Part shown: one piece after another, positions 54,877 through 64,000 of the stretch | Position numbering within the stretch: position 1 is the first letter of the stretch | How the letters are laid out: each line of letters starts with the position of its first letter | Assembly (NCBI GenBank): GCA_948474755.1 | Contig: CAOLHI010000926.1 | Span: 124,001-188,000, forward strand | Direction of reading: 5' to 3' | Source of the DNA: Ctenosaura bakeri | Taxonomy: Eukaryota > Chordata > Lepidosauria > Squamata > Iguanidae | DNA: 64,000 bases | Notes under the pieces: model-generated | What the model was told of the DNA's origin: nothing | Databases searched by the model: none | Seen by the model: the letters and a program-made list of their open reading frames with translations, nothing else | Made by a program: the position numbers and the translations under genes

Positions 54877-56420
54877 AAAAGTAAAACCCCAAGGGCTTGT
54901 CAAGACTGACATCTCTAGCTGTCCTGATTCAGTTCTGAATCGTATATAATCAGAAGCATAATGAAGTTATGTGAGACATTAGAAATAGAGGACATCCTTA
55001 AGGTTCCAGTTTCCCTGACCAAATGAAAGCAAGTAAGCAGAGTATTACAAAAGCCAAACATCTGGGAGGCAGGTAGACAGATTTATGCAGTGGGTCGGGA
55101 ATCAGGAAAATGTGGTCTTGAGAATGTATCTGTTATTGAGTTGGTTCTCTAACTAGCTGATACATGCTGAAGTGAAACCACTTTTAAGTTGGTCCGCATT
55201 TCCTACCAAACATCTAGATTGACCTTTTTAGAGTACCTGTTTAGACTGCTTGGCTGAGGCTATGAGATGGTAGGTAGGAATCTGAATGTATCCAGAATTA
55301 TATGAAAGCAATTCACACTAATTTAATTTGCAGCACACCATGAGAAATTAATCCCCTTGCTACTGTTTGGGGCTCTTTTGCAGCTTCCTTTTGCTTTCTT
55401 GCTCTTGCTGCCTTTCTCTGAACAAAACTGATTCATCCACTGAGGTGTCAATCAAAAACAGAAAATGCCAGTTACTGTTGTACATAAAGCCACTGCGGCT
55501 GATCTGCTCTACACAAATATGCCCATCAAGTTATGGAGTTCACAGAATGTCCCAGCATGACCACTGAAGTAATTACTTTCACAAAGTCTTCAGTGGCATG
55601 CTGGAACCACTGGATTATCCTCCCTCCTTGCCATTCTTGGCTTTCAAGAAATGGAATAGAATCAGACATGGCACATGAGACATAAGGGACCACTGTAGAG
55701 ACTATCAAGCTGTAGATCAAACGCACAGAGAAATGCTGGCAGCCCTTTTCACTTATGTCATTTCAAATCAGGCTGGGAAATATTTAGTAAGACAAGATCC
55801 CTAGACCCAACAATCAAACACTAATTGGATGACCTTAAGGAGCCTGTCCCATATCTCTCCTTCCTGCATCCCCAGTGAAACGTATGATGCAAGAACAGCC
55901 CTAAATGATTGGCAGGCAGCATGTAAGTCACAAGTAATGTTCTGGAGCCCTTTGGTGTCACTTGCCTCCCAAGTGCTGACGGCATTTGCTCGGCATGTTT
56001 AGGCACCTGGCAGCCCTCTCTCCAGCCAACCCAAATACTTCATCTCAAACTGAAATGAAATAGCAAACAGCCATCGTTCACAGAAATGTTAATTTTTCCT
56101 GGGATTTCTTTGTACAGACAATCTAAAAACAAGTGATTTTTGAACATAGGTGCTTGCCGAGCACATTCCAGTTCCAGCAGATTCCAGTCGACTGGCAAGC
56201 AGACTCCGGAGGAACTGTTGATGGAAACAATTTTTCTATATTAATTGGGGGCAACATCCACATGTTTTAGTTGGACACCTGTTCAGGCAGGCTTCACTCA
56301 AAGGCCATGGAGCCTCATCTGATGGGGCAGAAGTAAATGTGCTAAAAAGTCAGAAGGAACAGAGTATCAGCTTAGCCTTGCCATAAGAGGAATATACCCA
56401 AGTCCTAATGCTTTCTGGAT
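54877..56420. other. Unassigned sequence
   Basis: No gene or named element recognised. Confidence 0.4.
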
Positions 56421-56423
56421 TTA

Positions 56424-56822
56424 GACCCTTTCTGCACAGCATTTTCCATGCGAAAGGGTGCCTGGAGCATCACGTGATTGTGAGGAGCGATCTGCATGAC
56501 ACACTCACAACTGTGATCGTGCTGATTGTGCACCTTTGCTGATCGCGCACCTTTTCATTTTCAGCTAGAAGCTGAAAATGGTGTGTGATCGCACATTGCT
56601 CCCAGGCCCCGAGCACACTTACCTGCCGTGCGGAGCCTCTAGAGCCATGCTCGTTACACTTCCTGCCCCAGTACAGCCTGTGGAAGGAAGAGGCGGGGTT
56701 CTCGCATGAGCAGGCAGCTCGTGCGGAGCCGAAAGACCCAGGACGCAAGAGTCTCTCACTAGAGGCTGCTCGTGCGATCCCTACACCCCAGTGCCAGAAA
56801 AAGGTAAGCTGCAGAAAGGGCA
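56424..56822. mobile_element. Harbinger-like MITE, relative of 4773-5200
   Basis: A 399-bp CpG-rich element. Its ends are GACCCTTTCTGCACAGC and, on the right, the complement of a GCCCTTTCTGCAGC-like end with the last base changed. Interior blocks match the element at 4773: CACTTACCTGCCGTGCGGAG here against CACTTACCTGCTGTGTGGAG there, and a similar TTTTCAGCT-GAAGC segment. The flanks TTA (56421-56423) and TAA (56823-56825) fit the TWA target but differ in the middle base. Confidence 0.7.
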
Positions 56823-56825
56823 TAA

Positions 56826-57855
56826 CATGTCATATATGCTTCAGCTTGTCCCATAAAACACTAAGTCTAAAGGAACATTATGTAATCCTTATTTTTTGTT
56901 TTCCTGGAACAGAGTCTTTAGGTTCAATTTGGCAGAAGACAGGAAGCATTTCAATACCTATAGTAGGGACTAGATAAATCCCAGTCATTTCAGCATTTAA
57001 TGATGAACATATTGACTTCAATATCAACCTAAACAACTTGGGCTTTTGAGTGGCCTGTCACACCCAAAATATAGCAGAGATTGCTCCCACAGCTTTGGAA
57101 GTGTGCCCAGCAGCAGAGAATATCTTAGCAGCAATGCACTGTAGCCAGGGAAAACTCACCCACACCAAGAAGAAAACAATTGCAAACCTCACCTCATCTT
57201 TTGTAAACCAGTGGGAAATTGACTTTGCATTGGTTGCTCAGGTTGATGGAGATGATTTTGTTTATGAATTGAATGAAAGACATCTGTGAGGAGGAGTAGT
57301 ACCAACAATTAAGGCTATACTACTTCAGACAAATCCTGAATTCTGAAGTGATTCAAGCTGATCTGGACTTATCCAGATCATGTTCTCCTCAGATGAAGAT
57401 CCAGAGCTGATCAGCCTGATCCAAAGTTATTCAGGCTGCTTCAGACCAATCCAGATGGAAAGAGAACGAAGCTGGTTTTTCACATGGCTTGAAATCTCAG
57501 TTCAGAATCTTACCAACACTCTCCAATGACAGTTCCGGAAAGAGAAAGAGATAGCATGAAGTCACTAAGCTGAAAATATTTGACTTTTCCCAACAAGATT
57601 GTGTGGTTATAAGTGGAAAACAATATTATTCAGACCACCACCATCCCAATTAATTCAATGAATGAGACAATTGCACGTTTTCTCACCTAGAAGCATTCTA
57701 AATGCAGTTCCTATGGCCACTCTTTCAAGGAAGCTTAACAGGTCAAGTCTGGCTAGTCCTTGGATGGTAACTCACCAATAGTGCCAAGACCGCCATATAA
57801 GGTAAGAAAGAATCCTGCCTGAATCCCTGGTCATGATTTATATCTTCATAACTAT
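56826..57855. other. Unassigned sequence with local direct and inverted repeats
   Basis: No gene recognised. TGATCTGGA and TCCAGATCA (57359-57380) form a 9-bp inverted repeat with a 4-base spacer. CTACTTCAGACAAATCC (near 57318) recurs as CTGCTTCAGACCAATCC (near 57438). Confidence 0.45.
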
Positions 57856-57985
57856 CATTTTCTATACAGAACATAACATTTGCCATTTTCTGCCCACAAA
57901 ATATCCACATAATTTTTCATGCAGCAAAAGTCCCAAACTGTGAAAATCCTCAGGATTCTAGGATCTCCTCATCAGAGTTTCCTGA
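57856..57985. repeat. Unclassified dispersed repeat, TTTTCTGC core
   Basis: ATTTTCTATACAGAACA, CATTTTCTGCCCACA and TTTTTCATGCAGCA are followed by TCCCAAACTGTGAAAATCC, the reverse complement of the flank at about 14398-14425. Confidence 0.45.
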
Positions 57986-58211
57986 CATTTGAGATACACA
58001 ATTTTTTTAAAAAAAATTGTTCCTTTTTGAATTATGGAGGTACATCAGGACAAGAGCCATGGAAGATTGCTATACTGTATGAATACAACAGCAAGATTGA
58101 AGAAGTCTGCAGAAACCAATGACCATAGCAGAAGGGAATAAGTTATTCTCTTTGATTAGACAAAAGTTGTGAGATTTTGTGAAGATTTGAAATTTCTTAT
58201 TGACTTTTTGC

Positions 58212-58234
58212 AAGAGAGAGAGAGAGAGAGAGAA
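58212..58234. repeat. (GA)n microsatellite
   Basis: About eleven AG units. A pyrimidine-rich (TC)n stretch at 58379-58392 lies 150 bases downstream and could pair with it. Confidence 0.88.
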
Positions 58235-59858
58235 AGAACAGGTAATTTGTGTTTTTGAGGATTTGAGAGAATGGGGTACTGAAAGAAGAGAATATGTAGG
58301 ATTTTGGACAGAGAGATATGAAGAATTAGATGCATGTGCAGCTGCTGAGACAATCAGAACTCATCTTTTCTATTTTTTCTCTCTCTCTCTTCTTTTACTT
58401 TTCTTTCTCTTTGTGTATTTCTTTTCTTTTTCCGTAATCTTTTTAATTTCTGTAAATTTGATCATACTGTTATGAATCTTAATAAAAAAATAATCCCACT
58501 TTTTTTGCCATATGTTGAGTATTTTTCAATATTCTTTCCATTCCCCAAACCCTAGAGAAGCACTGTTACTCATCACAGTTCATATTTATGGACAACGCTG
58601 GGCTAAATGAAACATTTGTCTAACTGGATATAAAGCAGCTTCCTATGTCCCTATGTGCCTAGGTGACTGAGACAGCAGGTGACTCCAGGGCCACAAGCTG
58701 CTGAAAGGTAGACTATTGTTTAGCCCATGCAAGGTTTCTATCATTATTATAAAATATTAAAAATAACCACAGCACATCCCTTTAAAATGCACTATTGGAT
58801 TTTGAAATGTAATCCTGAAACTATCCAAAATGGAACCCTTGAGCAGGCATCTTCCCAACACAGTGTATTTTGGGAACTAGTCGTTCTGAGAAAAAACTAG
58901 CAAGACTCTAATCAATTGTGGCTTGGCTTAAGAAAATCTGAAAAGAGAAATGCCACATAGTATTAAAGAAAATGGAAGATACATCAGTAAAAGGCTGCAT
59001 TCTTCCCTGTCCCCGCTCCACTAAATCTCTGGAAGGCAAGCCATAGCAAGTTAATGTGCTGACAGAAAGAATATTGGAGGCCTCCGAGATGTGGTGCTGG
59101 CGATGAATCTTGCACTTCTCCTGGACAGAAAAGGCAACAGATGCTTATGTTAGAAATGTTATTGGAGAAAAGCAGACCCTGCTGTCAGAAATCAAGAGAC
59201 ATAAATACATGCATACATTGGACATCCAGATGGAAAGAATATTGAGAAATTATTGTCTGTGGACTAGTGAAGGGCCATCAGAGGAAAATCAATACAGAGA
59301 TGGGATAGGATAGGTAGCACTTGGGGAGGGAAGCAAAACAAAACAAAACAAATAAACCTCCAGACAAGTAGCTCTGCACCTCCCGCTTTCCCCTTATGCT
59401 GGATTCCTGTGGTTACTTGAAGAAAAGGCACATTTCATATACAAACTCTAATGCAATTATAAAATGGAGATTAAAATAAGACTGTAGCCCTAAGTATCCA
59501 TTAAACAAACACCCTGGAGAAAATGCTTGAAATCCAGTTAAGTTGGAATTGCTTCCATCAACAGGCCTGGAAAAGGGACAATTCCCCATCCTTCTCCACA
59601 ACCCAATGCACATCCTCAAAGGCTGCTTGGGCTTTTGGAACCCTCCAGAGTAGATTTAGCAGGGGAAGGCAGCAGGTAAAAGTGGGTATGTGAGAGGGGG
59701 AAAGTCCTGGTCCGCTCACATGATGTCAGATTCCACCCAGTATGTTGAAGATGAGAATGCTGTAGTAAAACATGCCTTCATTTCTTTTTATGGAATTTAA
59801 CATGTGGAACCAATCCCCTGTAAAAGACATTTTATCTTTCTGTGCACACTGTCTAAAT

Positions 59859-59882
59859 GTGTGTGTGTGTGTGTGCGTGCGT
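59859..59882. repeat. (GT)n microsatellite
   Basis: A GT run changing to GCGTGC units. Confidence 0.9.
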
Positions 59883-60030
59883 GCACATGTGTAACAAAAA
59901 AAGGCACTCACTTTTTACAACAGTGGACTAAACAAGTTGCCTAAAAAACAAAGTTAGAGTGTGTTTCTTCCCCCTGGGAATTTCAGTATGTCACTGATGC
60001 ATGACTAGAAGTTCACACAATTACTGTCTC

Positions 60031-60070
60031 TGTTGTTGTTGTTGTTGTTGTTGTTGCTGCTGCTGTTGTT
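60031..60070. repeat. (TTG)n/(TGC)n microsatellite
   Basis: About nine TTG units followed by TGC units and a final TTG pair. Confidence 0.9.
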
Positions 60071-61094
60071 TTAATTATCTAGCAGCTGCAAGAGAGCTGT
60101 GTGTATCAGGACCATAGCCTGAGGAGAGGAGTTTTAACCTATGCCATCACACCACTCTGAATTCTCTCCCATGTGGCTGTTACTAGCATTGGCAAGGGGG
60201 AGTTTCCATTGATGTCACATGTAAAGTAGCTATTGGGCAAAAACTCTTGAAGGAAAAAACAAACAAGCCAGTCCAAGACATTTTCCCACTCCAGAGGAGG
60301 AACCAGACCATGCCCCTTTCATTCCGTGTACAAAAGCCATCTAAGTTTACAATCTTCAACAACAGTAAGGGCAGATAACATATGTACCTGAAGAATATCC
60401 AGCCGGGGGGGAGGGGTACAGGGAGACTATAGGGCACGTCAATCTTCAACATCCTGCTGCTTCTGAAGACAAGGGTCCTACTAGACACAACTTAACCATC
60501 TGGAATTTTCCAGTGTGAAAAATTGTGTTTAGCTTTGCCATTCTGCTCAGGCCTTCCTGAGCCACGCCAGAAATATGCAGTAGGGAAAAAGGAGCAATCT
60601 TGTTAGCTTGACCAGCAGGGGAAAAAAAGAGGCTAGTTATTGCTCAAGAAAATTGAGAGGGGGAGAGAGAGAAAGAGATGGATTCAAGACATCCCAAGGC
60701 TGTGAAATAGGCCTTTCAGAAAGAGTATTTCTCCACCCAGACTACTGCTGTTTAAGATTACAGGTATCAATTCAGCTGAACAACTTGGATTTTTGTGGGA
60801 TATAGAGCCCAATCACCCTCAGCCATAGTCAATGGTGAAATCGATTTCACTGAGCCAACAGAAATATCTCTCCATTGTGCCACATGGCTGAGGCAGTTAT
60901 ACAGCTATGAACCAGCTTCCTCAGAAGGTCTATGCAAGCAAGACTTTGTATGCTTATTGCTGCTGAGAACTTTAAACTAGGGATGTTTAGTAAATTTCAT
61001 TCTCACAGAAAAGAATGAATAATTTTATTCATTTTTCTGATCACTGCAAAAATGTCACTGATAACTACAAAGTCTGTGAAGACTATTCAATGTT

Positions 61095-61325
61095 TGGGAT
61101 TTATTCTGCATAAAAAATGCAAGAAAAATGTTTCTTGCACAGTAAACAGCATTCTTTGTGAAGAAATGCTATTTTCTTCATAGAAAAGGCTGTTTTCTGT
61201 GCAGGAAACATATTTTCTAAACAGAAATTTTATTTCCCACATAGAAAATGTCCTTTTTGTATGCGAGAAATGTGTTTTCCGTGCAGAAAAATGCCATTTT
61301 CTACATAAAGAAATCTCACTTGTAT
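61095..61325. repeat. Unclassified quasi-tandem repeat, TTTTCTGTGCAGGAAA type
   Basis: The longest and clearest copy of the repeat also seen at 14455. About nine to ten units of roughly 21-25 bases each contain a TTTTC or GAAAA arm around TGTGCA or ACAT. Units alternate so that adjacent ones can pair. Confidence 0.55.
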
Positions 61326-61534
61326 ATTTCATAAAGACTATATCCTAAATTATAAAAGTTTCTCACATCCATCTAGGTTTCTCTGCATCAAGGTTTCCCA
61401 ACACTCAACAAAATCTTTCTTTAAAATATTTTTGAATATTCTTTCCATTCCTACTTTCAACATTCCAAAAAAGCAAAAACCATCGGGTGTTTGATGTGTA
61501 AGTTGCTCTGTTTTTAGTCTGAGGTTAGAAAAGT

Positions 61535-61561
61535 CACACACACACACACACACACACACAC
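61535..61561. repeat. (CA)n microsatellite
   Basis: About thirteen uninterrupted CA units. Confidence 0.92.
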
Positions 61562-62021
61562 TGGGCTACAACTTCCTCTGGCCTGTGCTGGCTGGAGGAT
61601 TCTGGCAGCTGTAGCCCTAAAACCTTAATTTTTCAAGCTCTGGTTTGCAAGAACCTAAACAGTTGAATGCTGAGTATATCTTTTATTGTTGTGCTTTCAA
61701 TATATTTGTTTTTATGTTCTGTTTTTAATCAAAATGTTGTTCTAGATCTGGGTTTTGGGACAGGAATGCAAGATATTAATTAATTAAAGGAGCAATAAAT
61801 AACAAGAACAAAAGAGAACACAATTCTGTGCTACTGCAGATGAATTTTCTTACCAGTCTTAAAAAATTATTGAGAATAACTGCGGCAGGAATCAGGCTGG
61901 AATTTGTCTTCTAAAATCAGTACAAAAAATGCAAATCTCCTAAAGGGGTCTAATGTTAAAGAAAGACCATCTTTCTTCAGACTAATGATGGATCAAAATG
62001 TTTAGATGATGGATTATTCAG
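61562..62021. other. Unassigned sequence
   Basis: No gene. GGATTCTGGCAGCTGTAGCC near 61600 is a small TIR-type repeat fragment. Confidence 0.4.
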
Positions 62022-62178
62022 GCAGGGATTCCTCAGTGTGGTTTTGTCAATTCCTTCCTCTGAAATATAGCCTACAGCACCTGGTATTTGTTGGTGGTCT
62101 CCGATCCAAACACTAACCAGGGTTGGCCCTGCTCAGCTTCTAAGATCACATGAGATCTGGTGTCTTTAGGGTATTTAG
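62022..62178 (-). repeat. 5S-rRNA-derived SINE, antisense
   Basis: Read on the minus strand, 62178 down to 62068 follows 5S rRNA: an ATCTCATGTGATCTTAGAAG block, GCTGAGCAGGGCCAACCC, GGTTAGTGTTTGGATCGG, GAGACC, and ACCAGGTGCTGTAGGCTA at the end. A SINE tail (GAGGAAGGAATTGACAAAAC) continues to 62022, which a true 5S gene would not have. This matches the 5S-derived SINE known in lizards. The promoter boxes carry several changes. Confidence 0.8.
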
Positions 62179-64000
62179 GTTTCATGGTAATATTATCCAC
62201 TATCCATTGTGTTTTTTTTAATTCCAAGTACATTTTACAACTTCTTCTGTAGTACAGTGAGGGCTGCTTTACATTTCATGACAGGAGGTAGTCTTTCACC
62301 AGAAGCATTGGTAGAACTCCTTGAATCCTCCTTCAAGCAGTAGAAAAGCTATAGCCTAGGAGGTTATCTAGTGTCATGTGATCAAGGAGCACCACCTAGC
62401 GTTCACAAGTGTTTATTGCGACTTCTAGCACCTTTAACAAGCAGGGTAAGGATTTATTAGCCACGAAAATTCAATTTCTCGCTGTCTGAAAACTACACAC
62501 TTGGTCACTCACCACCAGCATTTCCACTTACGATGGAAATATATATGAACCAATGTAGAAGGAAAAGGCTGCACTGCTCTAACAAGTGGGGTTCCAACCT
62601 GACATGGTACAGGAGGCTCCCTTCCCTATCACAGTTATGAGACTGGTGATCTTTCTCTTAATTCAGAAATGAAGTAATACTGTTAGCTCAGAAACACAAA
62701 AATCCCACTGCCACACATTTGTAGAAAGGATAACTTTTAAAGGTACAGTAAGAAATGGAGTTGAAACACCATGAAAATGTCAAGATTAGTGAAGTGTGAG
62801 CCCACAGAATGTATTTATTAGCCTGAATCCTCTTGGTTAGTCTTGACTAGAATAGATTCATCGAATGGTGAGTTGGCACATAGGTAAATCCACTGGTTCA
62901 GTAGATCTACTCCAGATGGGACTAACAGTAGGAAGTATGTGTGTGTCCATACCTTCAAGTCACCTGACAAATTAGGATACAGGCTATTAATTCCAGTTCC
63001 TGGCTGAATGGATTGAACTATGAGGAAATATTGACTACAGATCTCTGTCTTCTTGAGGGTGATGGGAAAGCAGTCTCCTGAGCACACTTACTGTGGACAG
63101 TAATGGAAATTTAAACAACGGGCCTCTCCCCTATCACTAGTTTCTCTTCTTCTCCTTTCCCATATGACAAATTTGCAAAGCAAGGAGGAGAAATGAGTAG
63201 TGAGGAAGCCTAGGATCAGTTAGAGTTGATGTGAGCTAATTAAAAGAGTGTTTTTGGCTCATCTCTTAGCTGGTGAAGGTTTCCAAACGGCTGTAGTCTG
63301 TCACTTTAAAAAAACACAATCTTTCCACTGTCTGATGCCACATGTGAGACTTCATTCCAGAAAGAGGACTCTGGGTTTCACTTTGTCCCCAGCAGCTGAG
63401 CATTGCAATTGAGAGAAAAGGTGAATGGCCCTACATGTACAGTGCAGGTCATAGAAATTGGTATCCTTCATCCCCACAAGGGCTCCATTGTCCTCAAATG
63501 GGGCCAACATTGACTAATGGAGCCTTTGCATGACCAGGCTCAGCTTTACACATAAATCTTAAATCATATCAAATAGAAGTCATAATAATTCATGCTGGAT
63601 TTGATAATAGTCATGTTCCAAACCAATTCCCTTCCCAGTTCTCTGAACCAACAAAATGTCAGCAGATCCAAAGGGATGAAGAAAACCATGGAGGTTTATT
63701 TTTACAGGAATAATGCGATGACACATTTTTCGGCAACTTGTAACAAATTGTCAGAGTTGTACTCAGACGAGCCAAATATTTTCATATAATTTCTGTAATA
63801 AAAATATGAAAGCAGTGAACTTCAGGCAGGCTGGCTTCTGTTCATTGGCATTCCAAGAATAATAGTGACTTATGTGAATTCACAACAACAATATAGTTGC
63901 TGCTGGGATTGGGGAAAAGAGGAAGACAGGCAGAAAGGCCAGCTTGCTATTATCAACACAATTCATTTAGACTGATGTCTTTATCCAAAATGACACATCT
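62179..64000. other. Unassigned sequence to the window end
   Basis: 1.8 kb with no recognised gene, RNA or element. The frames present are short and without domain signals. Confidence 0.45.

Larger units (their letters stand above)
58235..61094. other. Unassigned sequence with microsatellites
   Basis: No gene recognised. Holds GT and TTG microsatellites (59859-59882, 60031-60070) and an AAAAC pentamer run at 59335-59350. Confidence 0.4.

Noticed and set aside
58212..58392. A TIR element bounded by (GA)n and (TC)n
   Set aside because: Complementarity comes only from low-complexity dinucleotide runs; no duplication or specific ends.
62068..62178. A functional 5S rRNA gene
   Set aside because: Many changes from 5S rRNA and a SINE tail attached.
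1..64000. CRISPR arrays, operons or bacterial genes
   Set aside because: The repeats are eukaryotic interspersed elements; no regular spacer pattern or dense gene packing was seen.

Overview
The window looks like gene-poor, repeat-rich nuclear DNA from a squamate reptile, probably a lizard. The evidence is the repeat fauna: Sauria-type tRNA SINEs with an (ACA)n-like tail, a 5S-rRNA-derived SINE, a CR1 LINE, L2-clade LINE pieces, hAT and PIF/Harbinger DNA elements, and solo LTRs. No host protein-coding exon, tRNA gene or functional rRNA gene could be recognised. Most open frames outside the Harbinger element are chance frames or remains of reverse transcriptases.

Layout. 1.8-6.2 kb: a long, decayed CR1 LINE (ORF1, then endonuclease plus reverse transcriptase) with two small Harbinger-like insertions inside it. 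6.2-10.1 kb: mostly unassigned AT-rich DNA. 10.2-12.2 kb: L2 LINE with an antisense LINE fragment inserted. 13-22 kb: a hAT MITE, SINEs and four LTR copies in both orientations. 23-30 kb: SINEs, small TIR elements and simple repeats. 30.7-38.9 kb: an L2 fragment split by a 7.56 kb PIF/Harbinger transposon. 41.2-43.0 kb: two LTRs in direct tandem. 44-57 kb: more MITEs, one LTR and SINE fragments. 57-64 kb: microsatellites, a 5S-derived SINE and unassigned sequence.

The main item is the Harbinger transposon at 30814-38372. It has matching terminal inverted repeats, a 3-bp TAT target duplication, CpG-rich content and three spliced genes. These are a DDE transposase (+), a Myb/SANT-like protein with a helical tail (-), and a second SANT-like gene (+) that diverges from it across a 271-bp promoter. 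The known two-component model for this superfamily is a transposase plus a Myb-like partner that binds DNA and helps nuclear entry, so a third SANT-like gene is unusual. Five or six of the seven apparent lesions in these genes are one-base changes in homopolymer runs, which suggests either consensus errors or very light decay. Short elements elsewhere in the window (4773-5200, 5807-5892, 45409-45864, 56424-56822) carry related termini and may be passengers of this or a sister transposase.
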